Source: Sinorhizobium sp. B11
GTDB taxonomy: Bacteria > Pseudomonadota > Alphaproteobacteria > Rhizobiales > Rhizobiaceae
Reading direction: 5' to 3'
Assembly (NCBI GenBank): GCA_039725955.1
Contig: CP091033.1
Location: 186,001 to 250,000 of the forward strand
DNA length: 64,000 nucleotides
Part shown: piece after piece, positions 1 through 10,071 of the stretch
How the letters are laid out: each line of letters begins with the position of its first letter
How positions within the stretch are numbered: the first letter of the stretch is position 1
Translations under genes and position numbers: made by a program
Notes under the pieces: model-generated
The model's input: the letters and a program-made list of their open reading frames with translations, nothing else
What the model was told of the DNA's origin: nothing
The model's database searches: none

Positions 1-359
1 TCATGCGCGGCAATCTGCTCGATACGCTGAACGCCCAATATGTCGAGACAGCGCGCGCCAAGGGGCTTTCGGGCGGCGCGGTCGTCATGCGCCACGCCGT
101 TCCAAACGCGCTCCATCCGCTCGTCATGTATCAGGGTGTCGTGCTTCCCTACATGCTGACCGGCGAGATCGAGACCGCGATCATCTTCGCTCTACCAACC
201 GTCGGTCCGGCAATCGTCGGCTCCATGGCGATCGGTGACGTCTATGTCACCGCGACTTTCATGCTGGTGCTGTCGGCGACACTGATCGTCGGCAACATCA
301 TCGCCGACATGCTGCTTGCCATGCTCGATCCGCGGGTCCGTCAATATGGAGGAGCCTGA
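1..359 (+). CDS. ABC importer permease, DppB/OppB type, C-terminal part (5' end outside window)
   Basis: This is the last 118 or so residues of an inner-membrane permease of the dipeptide/oligopeptide (DppB/OppB) type; the gene starts before the window. The readable part carries the binding-protein-dependent transport motif (the stretch around TARAKGLS followed by a [10 protein letters not shown] segment), which contacts the ATPase, and then two or three hydrophobic segments ending in the usual 'LDPRVR' C-terminus. It stops just 1 base before the next permease start, so the two form one operon with the double ATPase and the GH4 glycosidase downstream. The context suggests oligosaccharide rather than peptide uptake; in rhizobia alpha-galactoside importers of this protein family sit beside melA. 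The binding protein gene is not in view. Confidence 0.9.
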   Translation, partial: MRGNLLDTLNAQYVETARAKGLSGGAVVMRHAVPNALHPLVMYQGVVLPYMLTGEIETAIIFALPTVGPAIVGSMAIGDVYVTATFMLVLSATLIVGNIIADMLLAMLDPRVRQYGGA

Positions 360-360
360 T

Positions 361-1494
361 ATGTTTGCCTTCGACTCTTCCACACCGCCGCCGCCACACG
401 AGGAAACGGTCAAGAATACCAGCCATGGCAATGAGAGCTACATGGCTCTGGTCTGGCGCCGGCTGCGGCGCTCCTGGACCGGCATGATCGGCCTCATCCT
501 CGTCGGGCTCCTGATCATCATGGCGATCTTTGCCGATTTCTTCGCGCCGATGGATCCGAAGGCGACCGATGTCGGCTTTGCGCCGCCGCAGCTCATCAGC
601 ATCCACGACAAGGAGGGCAGTCTCGTCTGGCCGCGCGTCTATGCGCTTGCGGATTCCGAAGAGCTCGATCCGGTCACTTTCCAGCCGGTCGTCGGCCTGG
701 ATTATGACAATCCGCGTCTGCTCGGCTTCTTCGTGAAGGGTGCTGACTATAATCTACTCGGTCTCATCCCGGCCAATCGCCATTTCTTTGGCACGGTCGA
801 TGGCGAACCGGTGCATTTCCTCGGCACCGACAAGTTCGGCCGAGACGTGCTGTCGCGCGCCATTATCGGCTCACGCATCTCGCTGATGATCGCGCTGACG
901 GTGGTCTTCATCGTCACCGTCGTCGGCACCACTGTCGGGATGGTGTCAGGCTACTATGGCGGTGCCTTCGATATCTGGGTGCAGCGCTTCGTCGAGCTGG
1001 TGCTCGCCTTCCCGCAGCTGCCGCTTTATCTGGCGCTGACATCGCTGATCCCGATCACAGCGCCGACCAACATCTTCCTCGCCTTCGTGATCTTCGTCAT
1101 GTCGGCGCTTGGCTGGGCGCAGATGTCGCGCGAGGTGCGCGGCAAGACTCTGGCGCTGGCGCGCATCGAATATGTGCGGGCAGCAATGGCCGTTGGTGCC
1201 ACCGACCGGCGCATCATCTTCCAGCATATTTTCCCGAATGTGATGAGCCACGTGATCGTCGCCGTCACCATCCACATTCCGAGCGTCGTGCTGCTCGAAT
1301 CCTTCCTCGGCTTCCTCGGCTTTGCCGTGAAGCCGCCGCTGATCTCCTGGGGGCTGATGCTGCAGGATACGGCGAATTATTCCGTCATCGGAACCTATCC
1401 CTGGATTCTCTCGCCCGTCGCCTTCGTGCTGGTCACCGTCTTCGCCTTCAATGCTTTGGGCGACGGTCTGCGCGATGCGGTCGATCCCTATTGA
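361..1494 (+). CDS. ABC importer permease, DppC/OppC type, with large N-terminal periplasmic insertion
   Basis: Inner-membrane permease, about 377 residues. I start it at the ATG at 361, 6 bases after a GGAGGAG Shine-Dalgarno at 348-354, instead of the in-frame ATG at 316 inside the preceding gene. One membrane segment lies near residues 41-60; the other segments follow from about residue 160 on, with the ATPase-contact motif (EYVRAAMAVGA) near residue 263. Between the first segment and the 'FLGTDKFGRDV' motif lies an insertion of about 80 residues that ordinary 280-300 residue DppC proteins lack, probably a periplasmic domain. It is coupled to the permease before it and the double ATPase after it. 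Substrate specificity is inferred from the downstream glycosidase. Confidence 0.9.
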   Translation: MFAFDSSTPPPPHEETVKNTSHGNESYMALVWRRLRRSWTGMIGLILVGLLIIMAIFADFFAPMDPKATDVGFAPPQLISIHDKEGSLVWPRVYALADSEELDPVTFQPVVGLDYDNPRLLGFFVKGADYNLLGLIPANRHFFGTVDGEPVHFLGTDKFGRDVLSRAIIGSRISLMIALTVVFIVTVVGTTVGMVSGYYGGAFDIWVQRFVELVLAFPQLPLYLALTSLIPITAPTNIFLAFVIFVMSALGWAQMSREVRGKTLALARIEYVRAAMAVGATDRRIIFQHIFPNVMSHVIVAVTIHIPSVVLLESFLGFLGFAVKPPLISWGLMLQDTANYSVIGTYPWILSPVAFVLVTVFAFNALGDGLRDAVDPY

Positions 1495-1504
1495 GGTGAT
1501 GAAG

Positions 1505-3172
<1,668 letters not shown>

Positions 3173-3194
3173 TTTCAGAATGCCGGAGGTTCAT

Positions 3195-4559
3195 ATGGCA
3201 AATCCCAGAATAACGTTCATCGGAGCTGGCTCCACCGTTTTCATGAAGAATATCGTCGGCGATATCCTGCAGCGTCCGGCGCTGTCAGGCGCCACGATCG
3301 CGCTCATGGATATCAATTCGCAGCGACTGGAAGAAAGCGCCATCGTCGTCAACAAGCTGATTTCGACGCTTGGCGTGAAGGCGAAGGCGGAAACCTATTC
3401 CGATCAACGCAAGGCACTCTCGGGCGCCGATTTCGTCGTCGTCGCCTTCCAGATCGGCGGTTACGAGCCCTGCACGGTGACCGACTTCGAAGTGCCGAAG
3501 AAATACGGCCTGCGTCAGACGATTGCCGATACGCTCGGCGTCGGCGGCATCATGCGCGGTCTTCGGACCGTGCCGCATCTCTGGAAGATCTGCGAGGACA
3601 TCCGCGCAGTCTGCCCCAACGCCATCATGCTGCAATATGTAAACCCGATGGCGATCAACACCTGGGCGATTTCCGAAAAATATCCCGATATCAAGCAGGT
3701 TGGCCTCTGCCATTCCGTACAGGGCACGGCGATGGAGCTCGCCCACGATCTCGACATTCCCTATGACGAGATCCGCTACCGCTCGGCCGGCATCAACCAC
3801 ATGGCCTTCTACCTGAAGTTCGAGCATCGCCAGCCTGATGGTTCCTACAGGAACCTCTATCCGGATCTGGTTCGCGCCTATCGCGAAGGCCGCGCGCCGA
3901 AGCCCGGCTGGAACCCGCGCTGCCCCAACAAGGTGCGCTACGAGATGCTGACGCGGCTCGGCTATTTCGTCACCGAAAGCTCGGAGCATTTTGCCGAATA
4001 CACGCCTTACTTCATCAAGGAAGGCCGTGAGGATCTGATCGAGAAGTTCGGCATTCCGCTCGACGAATATCCGAAGCGCTGCATCGAGCAGATCGCCCGC
4101 TGGAAGGGGCAGGCGGAAGCCTATCGTTCGGCCGACAAGATCGAGGTCAAGGAATCGAAGGAATATGCTTCCTCGATCATCAATTCGGTCTGGACGGGTG
4201 AGCCCTCTGTTATCTACGGCAATGTGCGCAACAATGGCTGCATCACGTCGCTGCCGTCCAATTGCGCTGCCGAAGTGCCCTGCCTGGTCGATGCCTCTGG
4301 GATCCAGCCGACCTTTATCGGCGACCTGCCGCCGCAGCTGACGGCGCTGATCCGCACAAATATCAATGTCCAGGAACTGACGGTCCAGGCGCTGATGACG
4401 GAAAATCCGGAGCATATCTATCATGCCGCGATGATGGACCCGCATACGGCCGCCGAACTTGATCTCGACCAGATCTGGTCGTTGGTGGACGAGTTGCTTG
4501 CCGCTCATGGCGACTGGCTGCCCGAATGGGCGCGACCGAACAAGGTTCGCGCGGCCTGA
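3195..4559 (+). CDS. melA: Glycoside hydrolase family 4, alpha-galactosidase (MelA-like)
   Basis: NAD+- and divalent-metal-dependent family 4 glycosidase, 454 residues, cytoplasmic. The N-terminus has the Rossmann dinucleotide motif (FIGAGS, residues 8-13), and the metal-binding Cys172 (CHSVQG) and His202 (GINHM) are both present. GH4 enzymes cleave by transient oxidation at C3 of the sugar. The CHSVQ form is seen in alpha-galactosidases and alpha-galacturonidases and differs from the CN-type motif of 6-phospho-glycosidases, which fits a PTS-free import route. The start at 3195 is chosen because GGAGGT at 3185-3190 precedes it by 4 bases; the ATG at 3180 lies before that site. It is the last gene of the importer operon. 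Alpha-galacturonidase or alpha-glucosidase activity cannot be excluded. Confidence 0.85.
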   Translation: MANPRITFIGAGSTVFMKNIVGDILQRPALSGATIALMDINSQRLEESAIVVNKLISTLGVKAKAETYSDQRKALSGADFVVVAFQIGGYEPCTVTDFEVPKKYGLRQTIADTLGVGGIMRGLRTVPHLWKICEDIRAVCPNAIMLQYVNPMAINTWAISEKYPDIKQVGLCHSVQGTAMELAHDLDIPYDEIRYRSAGINHMAFYLKFEHRQPDGSYRNLYPDLVRAYREGRAPKPGWNPRCPNKVRYEMLTRLGYFVTESSEHFAEYTPYFIKEGREDLIEKFGIPLDEYPKRCIEQIARWKGQAEAYRSADKIEVKESKEYASSIINSVWTGEPSVIYGNVRNNGCITSLPSNCAAEVPCLVDASGIQPTFIGDLPPQLTALIRTNINVQELTVQALMTENPEHIYHAAMMDPHTAAELDLDQIWSLVDELLAAHGDWLPEWARPNKVRAA

Positions 4560-4573
4560 GAGCCCGTAAGGCA

Positions 4574-4602
4574 ATCGGCGCCGGTTTAAAGTCGGCGCCG
4601 AT
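4574..4602. terminator. 10-bp GC hairpin between convergent melA and res genes
   Basis: A perfect inverted repeat, ATCGGCGCCG and CGGCGCCGAT, with a 9-base AT-rich loop, sits 14 bases after the melA stop and 12 bases from the toxin stop on the other strand. Neither side has a clean T-tract, so it may act as a weak bidirectional terminator or an mRNA 3' stabiliser. Confidence 0.55.
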
Positions 4603-4614
4603 CAAACCAATCGG

Positions 4615-5109
4615 TCAGGACAGCCTGCCTTCGTCGTCGATCAAGGTCAGGCGGCAGGGAGCTTTATCGCTCCATTGCCAGAGCACGAGATTGAGGTCGT
4701 CGGCTCTCGCCGCCGGCGCAAAGCTTCTGACCAGTAGCCCGTGATAGCCGTCGGACAGGAGTTCGCGCGCAAGCATTTGCGTCCTTGCTTCGCCCTTGGC
4801 CTTCATCTCATCGCGCCAGCTTGCTGTGGCGAGCCCTGCAGCATCGATACCGAGCCCTTGAAGGGCGGTCGCGTCCCTCGTGTCGAAGATCCGTTCGATA
4901 TCGGCCTCGTAAGAGACGAGTGTCGTCGGCTGCAGGCTGCCGACCTGATTGGCCTCCCGCAGTGCCGTCAGCACCGAGAGCGACGTATAAAGCGCTGGCG
5001 TTCCCTTGGGGTTGAAGCGGCCGCCATAAAGCTCTGCGCCCCGGCCGGAGAGCGGCTGGCGTGCATGGATCGGGTTCAGTGCGCGATATAGCTTTCCTTC
5101 GTAGCGCAT
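4615..5109 (-). CDS. RES-domain toxin of a Res-Xre toxin-antitoxin module
   Basis: Small protein (164 residues) with the RES fold, named for conserved Arg, Glu and Ser. Candidates for these are Arg31 (YGGRFNP), Glu52 (ALREAN) and Ser129 (LLVRSF), with Tyr41 nearby. Characterised members degrade NAD+ or ADP-ribosylate a metabolic enzyme (the Sinorhizobium ParT homologue acts on Prs), which halts growth. It begins 9 bases after the antitoxin gene and is thus the second gene of a two-gene operon, the normal order in this family. There is no strong Shine-Dalgarno before its ATG, consistent with low, coupled translation. All motif residues appear intact, so the toxin is probably functional. Confidence 0.9.
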   Translation of the reverse strand: MRYEGKLYRALNPIHARQPLSGRGAELYGGRFNPKGTPALYTSLSVLTALREANQVGSLQPTTLVSYEADIERIFDTRDATALQGLGIDAAGLATASWRDEMKAKGEARTQMLARELLSDGYHGLLVRSFAPAARADDLNLVLWQWSDKAPCRLTLIDDEGRLS

Positions 5110-5118
5110 CGGCCGGGA

Positions 5119-5469
5119 TCAGGCGTGGATACCGGCATCAATCGCATCGATATAGTCGAGGACTTCCTCCGCCCGCCCGTCGCGAACGAGCTGCATAGCC
5201 GTCTGGCCGGAAAAGCCTGACAGGGGCTCGGAACGATACCAGGCATAGGCCATCAGCGCCGAGCCGAAGCGGGGCTCGACCTTGTTGACGACCTCGATCA
5301 TCTCGCGCAGGCGTCGTTGCGTCTTGTCAGAGCGCAGGCGGTCCTTGCGCTGGATCGCATCCTTGCCGAGACCTGCCGTGCGGGCAATTTCCTCGCTCGT
5401 CGTGCGAAAGGCATCGGCGATCTTGCGCGGGGCAAATAGCCCGTCATCTGCATATTGTGCCAAGCCCAT
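5119..5469 (-). CDS. Xre/MbcA/ParS-type antitoxin (DUF2384)
   Basis: Antitoxin of 116 residues. The N-terminal half is an Xre-like helix-turn-helix (residues about 12-55, ARKIADAFRTTSEEIARTAG-like pattern) and the C-terminal half is the toxin-binding DUF2384 domain (RFGSALMAYAWYRS through EVLDYIDAID). I use the ATG at 5469, which has a GGAGA Shine-Dalgarno, rather than the upstream ATG at 5535, because the extra 22 residues would cross the promoter. It should bind the Res toxin and repress its own promoter; a palindrome overlaps the predicted transcription start. Confidence 0.88.
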   Translation of the reverse strand: MGLAQYADDGLFAPRKIADAFRTTSEEIARTAGLGKDAIQRKDRLRSDKTQRRLREMIEVVNKVEPRFGSALMAYAWYRSEPLSGFSGQTAMQLVRDGRAEEVLDYIDAIDAGIHA

Positions 5470-5484
5470 GATCCATCTCCATGC

Positions 5485-5528
5485 CAGTATTACTGACACT
5501 ATATAGCGTCGAAATGAGCGGCATTCAA
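5485..5528 (-). promoter_or_regulatory. Toxin-antitoxin promoter with overlapping palindromic operator
   Basis: On the minus strand a TTGAAT -35 (5523-5528) and a TATATA -10 (5500-5505) are separated by 17 bases. Immediately downstream lies the perfect 11-base palindrome CAGTATTACTG (5485-5495), covering the expected start of transcription, between the -10 and the antitoxin Shine-Dalgarno. This is where an autorepressing antitoxin would bind. Confidence 0.55.
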
Positions 5529-5542
5529 TGATCACGGCGTTT

Positions 5543-7162
5543 TTATCGATGTCGCCGGCCGATCATGTCGGCCGCCTTGGAGCCGATCGCCATGGCTGGC
5601 GCGTTCGTGTTGCCCGAGGGAATGAAGGGAATGATCGAACAATCGATCACCCGCAGGCCATCGACCCCCCGAACCTTGAGCGCGCCATCGACCACTGCCA
5701 TCGGATCGTTATCCGGCCCCATGCGCAGGCTGCCGGAGGGATGATAGTTGGTCTTGACCGTCTGGCCAGCGAATTTCGTGAGCGCCTCCTCATCTTGCAG
5801 CGCCTTGCCGGGCAGGATTTCCATGGCGATCTTGGAACGGAAAGGCTCGGTTTCCAGAAGCCGCCGCGCCGTTTTCAGAGACGCCAGGGTGAGGCGCAGG
5901 TCATCGGGGTTGCCGAAGAAATTGCAGTCGACGAGCGGCTGCTCGGCCGGGTTTGCGGAGCGCAGCTTTACGCTGCCGCGCGCCTTCGGGCGAAGCAGGC
6001 AGGAGGTGAAGGTCACGCCCCAGGTCGGCTTGGCGGAGGAGACATCACGATCGAGGTAGACGATCGGCGCGCAATAGAGCTGGATCGTCGGCCGCTCACC
6101 GCCATCGGGATCGTAGAAGAGGCAGGACTCGATGCCTGTCGTCGTCACCGGCCCGGAATCGAAGAGCAGATACTGAAGCCCGTTGCGGATCATCGGCCAA
6201 CCCTTGTCCTCGCCGAAATAGCCTGATTTGCCTTTCGTGGTGGCGATGACCGGAACCTCGTGATGATCCTGCAGATTGGCGCCGACACCTGGAAGGTCCG
6301 CTATCACCTCGATCCCGTGTTCACGCAGATGGTCGGCAGGCCCGATGCCCGAGAGCATCAGCAGCTTGGCGCTGTTATAGGTTCCCGACGCAACGAGCAC
6401 TTCGCGTTCGGCCATGGTCTCATGCGTCTGGCCAGCCCGCGTATAGGAGACGCCGACGGCGCGGCCGTTCCTGATGATCAGGCGATCGACGCGGGCTTCG
6501 GTGATGATCTCCAGCCTGCTGTCGCCCGAGAGCGGATCGAGGAAGGCTTTCTTCGCATCCGAGCGTTGCGTGCGCCGGCCCCATTTGGCGAAGGTATGTT
6601 GCATGATACCGACGCCATTCTGCCTGACGCCGTTGAAATCGGGATTGTAGGGATGGCCGAGCCCCTGGGCCGCAAGGATGAAATCCTCGGTCGTATCCGA
6701 GATATGGCGCGGCTCGGAGACGCGCAGATTGCCGGAAATGCCGTGGAATTCGTTATTGAAACGGCTGTTTGCTTCGATGCCTTTGAAATGCGGCAGCATA
6801 TCCGCATAGGACCACTCTGCTCCGTTGCCGAGATAGGTGGCCCAACTGTCATAGTCCTCCTTCTGGCCGCGCATATACACCATGGCATTGACCGCACTGC
6901 CGCCACCAAGCGCTTTTGCGACCGGCACGATCGGGCCACGGCCGCCGAGTTGCGGCTGCGCCACCGTGTGGTGCATCTCGAGGAAATCGTCGCGGGCAAG
7001 GTATTTCATGTAACCGGCAGGAAAGGACATAAGCCTCGCCGTATCGCGCGGTCCGCGCTCGATGATGAGCACCGAAAACCCAAAATCCCGCACCAGCCGC
7101 ATCGCGGCAACCGAGGCCGCGGATCCGCCACCAGCAATGATGAAGTCATAGCTCTTGCTCAC
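5543..7162 (-). CDS. GMC-family FAD-dependent oxidoreductase (choline/alcohol dehydrogenase-like)
   Basis: Flavoprotein of 539 residues related to choline dehydrogenase and glucose/alcohol oxidoreductases. It has the N-terminal FAD-binding motif (IIAGGGSAASV, residues about 8-18), the second GMC signature (GGGSAVNAMVYMRG) near residue 90, and the catalytic pair His474 (NYHPSGS) and Asn520 (SGNTNAP) near the C-terminus. The start is a GTG at 7162 preceded by GGAGG. It stands alone between the toxin-antitoxin module and the amidohydrolase, 107 bases downstream of the latter on the same strand, so it may have its own promoter or be the tail of the dehydratase operon. The substrate is unknown; no betaine-aldehyde dehydrogenase partner is nearby, so choline is unlikely. 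A sugar, polyol or alcohol is more plausible. Confidence 0.85.
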   Translation of the reverse strand: MSKSYDFIIAGGGSAASVAAMRLVRDFGFSVLIIERGPRDTARLMSFPAGYMKYLARDDFLEMHHTVAQPQLGGRGPIVPVAKALGGGSAVNAMVYMRGQKEDYDSWATYLGNGAEWSYADMLPHFKGIEANSRFNNEFHGISGNLRVSEPRHISDTTEDFILAAQGLGHPYNPDFNGVRQNGVGIMQHTFAKWGRRTQRSDAKKAFLDPLSGDSRLEIITEARVDRLIIRNGRAVGVSYTRAGQTHETMAEREVLVASGTYNSAKLLMLSGIGPADHLREHGIEVIADLPGVGANLQDHHEVPVIATTKGKSGYFGEDKGWPMIRNGLQYLLFDSGPVTTTGIESCLFYDPDGGERPTIQLYCAPIVYLDRDVSSAKPTWGVTFTSCLLRPKARGSVKLRSANPAEQPLVDCNFFGNPDDLRLTLASLKTARRLLETEPFRSKIAMEILPGKALQDEEALTKFAGQTVKTNYHPSGSLRMGPDNDPMAVVDGALKVRGVDGLRVIDCSIIPFIPSGNTNAPAMAIGSKAADMIGRRHR

Positions 7163-7269
7163 ATTTCCTCCGAACCGGGATGATGGTATCCGCCGACTCG
7201 CAATCGACTGACAAAACGAGTGACAACAATGACATAGATGACACTGGCGATCGTCAAGGCGCTTTGCGC

Positions 7270-8142
7270 TCAGCGCCCAAAGAATAGCGTTTCGGCATTC
7301 TCGATGAAGATTTTACGGGCAAGCGCGAGGTCGCCGATTGCATCCTGCATCCCATCGATCAGGTCGGCATCATCTGGCATATCGCTCCAGAGTTCGGTGT
7401 GTGGCCAATCGCTGCCCCAGAGCAGTTTTTCCGGATGGCTGGCCGCAAGCGCTCGGACCACTTCGGCAAAGCCGGGATAGCCGCGGTCACGCGTCAGCCG
7501 ATAAGGCGCCGTCAGCTTGATATATCCGCCGGCATGATCGGCTAACCGCTGCAGCGCCGGAAGATGCTCACGCCATGCGCTGTCGGTGAGCGGCATGAAG
7601 CCCAGATGATCGATGACGAAGCGGACACCGAGAGGCGGCAACCGCCCGGCGAGATCATCGATCTGGTCCGGATTGATCTGAAACTGCAGCGACCAGCCGA
7701 ACTCACGGACGGCTGCAGCAAGCTTTTCGGCGGCTGCCAGCGGCAGGCCGCCCTTGTTGCGGGTGTTGATGCGCACACCGCGGACGCCGAGCCTGTCGAG
7801 GCGGGCGATCTCTTCGGCACTGGTCTCGGGATCGATGACGACAATGCCGCGAAGGCGTTTCGGAAAGGCAGCCAGCGCCTCGGCAAGCACCCGGTTGTCG
7901 AGGCCGTAGACGCTCGGCTGCACGAGAATGCCCCTGCCGATACCGAGCCGGTCGGCAAAGGCGATCCAGTCGGCCGTCGTCGCGATCTCTGGCGTATAGC
8001 TGCGCGGCGTGTTGAGGGGTGCGTCCGACCGGAAGACATGGAAATGCGTGTCGATCGTGCCCTGAGGCAGCGGCTTGTTCGGAAGACGGGTCAATGGCAG
8101 ACGTGGCAGGCAGAATGGCGCTTCACTGTCCGGCTGGCTCAT
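7270..8142 (-). CDS. Amidohydrolase-2 family (COG3618) putative sugar-lactone hydrolase
   Basis: TIM-barrel metal-dependent hydrolase of 290 residues. Recognisable elements are the N-terminal metal site DTHFHVF (His33, His35), FVIDHLG in the middle and LLWGSDWPHTE near residue 240. Relatives hydrolyse lactones such as 2-pyrone-4,6-dicarboxylate, L-fuconolactone or galactarolactone. Its ATG overlaps the stop of the dehydratase gene by 4 bases (ATGA), so the two are co-translated. A lactonase followed by a sugar-acid dehydratase would be consecutive pathway steps, with the lactone formed by a dehydrogenase such as the Gfo/Idh/MocA protein encoded divergently. The exact sugar cannot be read from sequence. 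Confidence 0.8.
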   Translation of the reverse strand: MSQPDSEAPFCLPRLPLTRLPNKPLPQGTIDTHFHVFRSDAPLNTPRSYTPEIATTADWIAFADRLGIGRGILVQPSVYGLDNRVLAEALAAFPKRLRGIVVIDPETSAEEIARLDRLGVRGVRINTRNKGGLPLAAAEKLAAAVREFGWSLQFQINPDQIDDLAGRLPPLGVRFVIDHLGFMPLTDSAWREHLPALQRLADHAGGYIKLTAPYRLTRDRGYPGFAEVVRALAASHPEKLLWGSDWPHTELWSDMPDDADLIDGMQDAIGDLALARKIFIENAETLFFGR

Positions 8143-9851
8143 TTCCGATCCAGTTCCTCATGTTGGAGGAAGTCGAAATCGACGCCTTCATCGGCCTGCA
8201 GCACGCGCGTATGGTAGAGTTTCGCATAGCCGCGCACGGGCTCGGCAGCCGATATCTCTCCGAGTTCCGCCATCCGCCGGTCGAATTCTGTCTGGTCGAT
8301 GGCAAGGTCAATGCGTCTCTCCTTGACGTCGAGTCGGATGCGGTCACCGGTTCTGACGATCGCCAAGGGTCCGCCGGCGGCAGCTTCGGGGGCGATGTGG
8401 AGTACGATGGTCCCGAAGGCGGTGCCGCTCATGCGGGCATCGGAAATCCGCACCATGTCCTTGACACCTTGCCGGGCGAGCTTGCGCGGGATCGGCAGGT
8501 ATCCGGCTTCGGGCATGCCCGGCGCGCCTTTCGGACCGGCATTGCGCAGAACGAGAATATCGTCGGCGCTGACGTCAAGGTCGTCGCTGTCGATCCGCAG
8601 GGTCATGTCCTCGACGGAATCGAACACGACCGCTCGCCCCTCGTGTTGCAGCAGATCCTTCGATGCGGCAGATTGTTTGATGACTGCGCCGCGAGGCGCG
8701 AGATTGCCATGGAGTACGGCAATGGTGCCGATCGGCTTCAGCGGCTTTTCGACGGTACGAATGATTGTCTGCCCAGGCTCATCGGGGGCGGCGTCGATCA
8801 CCTCGCCAATGGTCTTCCCATAGACCGTCTGCTGGCTGCCGTCGATCTCGTGGCGAACGGCTTTCAACAGCGTCTGCACGCCGCCGGCCTCATGGAACTG
8901 TTCCATATAGTGCTGGCCGGATGGCTGCAGATCGACGAGAAGTGGTATGACCTTGCCCAGCCTGTCGAGCTCGGCCATGTCGAGGCGAATGCCGAGCCGC
9001 CCGGTAATGGCGGCAAGGTGGACGACGGCATTGGTCGAGCCGCCCATCGCCTGCAGGGCGACAAGACCGTTGCGGATGGCCGCTGGGGTCAGGATATCGC
9101 GGACAGTCGGCGCATCCGGGTTGGCTGCAAGCGCGGCGGCGACACGGCCCGTCTCTTCGGCTAGCCGTACCCGCTCGGATTCTGCGGCGGGTGCCGATCC
9201 CGCCCGCGGCAGGCAGAGACCCATCACCTCGGTCAGGTTGGCCATAGTGCTCGCCGTTCCCATGACCGTGCAGGTGCCGATCGAGCTTGCGAGCTTGTTA
9301 TTGACATCGGTAATCTCCGCCTCGTCGATTTCTCCTGCACGGAAGCGGCCCCAGAAACGGCGGCAATCGGTGCAGGCGCCGAGCCTTTCGCCCTTGTGAT
9401 GGCCGACGGCCATCGGCCCCGTCGGCAGGAAGATCGCCGGTATCTCGCTGCTGGCAGCGGCCATGATCTGCGCCGGCAGGGTCTTGTCGCAGCCGCCGAT
9501 GAGGATGACGGCATCCATCGGCTGGGCGCGGATCATTTCCTCGGTTTCCATCGCCATCAGATTGCGCAGATACATCGAGGTCGGTGAGGCGAAGCTCTCA
9601 TGGATGGAAATTGTCGGGAAAACCATAGGCATGGCGCCTGCGAGCATAACGCCACGCTTGGCCGCTTCGATCAGCTGCGGGACATTGCCGTGGCAGGGGT
9701 TGAAATCGCTGTAAGTATTGGCGATCCCCACGATCGGGCGATCGAGGGCATCGTCCGAATAGCCCATTGCCTTGATAAAGGCCTTTCGGAGGAAAAGGGA
9801 AAAACCCTGATCGCCGTAACTCGTCAGCTTGCGACGAAGACCGCTCGACAT
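8139..9851 (-). CDS. IlvD/Edd-family sugar-acid dehydratase (pentonate/hexonate type)
   Basis: Dehydratase of 570 residues of the dihydroxyacid/6-phosphogluconate dehydratase family. Three cysteines, Cys53 (NPCHGN), Cys121 (GGCDKTLP) and Cys194 (GTCTVMG), have the same spacing (68 and 73 residues) as the [2Fe-2S] ligands of Rhizobium L-arabinonate dehydratase as I recall them, and the sequence is closer to that sugar-acid subgroup than to IlvD of isoleucine/valine synthesis. It would convert an aldonate into a 2-keto-3-deoxy acid. It is the first gene of an operon with the lactonase-like gene, and has a good GGGAGGAA Shine-Dalgarno. A DapA-type aldolase (17690-18571) and a ketoglutarate-semialdehyde-type dehydrogenase (38292-39815) elsewhere in the window could serve the downstream steps. 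Confidence 0.85.
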   Translation of the reverse strand: MSSGLRRKLTSYGDQGFSLFLRKAFIKAMGYSDDALDRPIVGIANTYSDFNPCHGNVPQLIEAAKRGVMLAGAMPMVFPTISIHESFASPTSMYLRNLMAMETEEMIRAQPMDAVILIGGCDKTLPAQIMAAASSEIPAIFLPTGPMAVGHHKGERLGACTDCRRFWGRFRAGEIDEAEITDVNNKLASSIGTCTVMGTASTMANLTEVMGLCLPRAGSAPAAESERVRLAEETGRVAAALAANPDAPTVRDILTPAAIRNGLVALQAMGGSTNAVVHLAAITGRLGIRLDMAELDRLGKVIPLLVDLQPSGQHYMEQFHEAGGVQTLLKAVRHEIDGSQQTVYGKTIGEVIDAAPDEPGQTIIRTVEKPLKPIGTIAVLHGNLAPRGAVIKQSAASKDLLQHEGRAVVFDSVEDMTLRIDSDDLDVSADDILVLRNAGPKGAPGMPEAGYLPIPRKLARQGVKDMVRISDARMSGTAFGTIVLHIAPEAAAGGPLAIVRTGDRIRLDVKERRIDLAIDQTEFDRRMAELGEISAAEPVRGYAKLYHTRVLQADEGVDFDFLQHEELDRK

Positions 9852-9882
9852 TGTTCCTCCCTCGTCCCTTAAATTGATCTCA

Positions 9883-9910
9883 AGCCTAGTGGGATATGCA
9901 GGATTGTCAA
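9883..9910 (-). promoter_or_regulatory. Candidate promoter of the dehydratase operon
   Basis: On the minus strand a perfect TTGACA -35 (9905-9910) and a weaker TAGGCT -10 (9883-9888) are 16 bases apart, giving a short leader of about 25 bases before the dehydratase ATG. The 220-base divergent region 9852-10071 is AT-rich and also has a TATAAT at 9976-9981 on the plus strand, a possible -10 for the oxidoreductase gene but without a convincing -35. Confidence 0.45.
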
Positions 9911-10071
9911 TAAATAAGATATGGCGACACGCATGCGGATCAGCTTGGTCGGCGATTTTTATAAAGAAAACTCAATATAATTCACGATATTTTCCGTTTT
10001 TTATCTGCATTACGCATTGGCTTTCCGGCCGGCGGCGCTTAGATTATCGATAAAATAGGGTGCGGTGATTT

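Noticed and set aside
5543..7162. betA choline dehydrogenase
   Set aside because: GMC motifs fit, but no betaine aldehyde dehydrogenase, betI or choline transporter is near.
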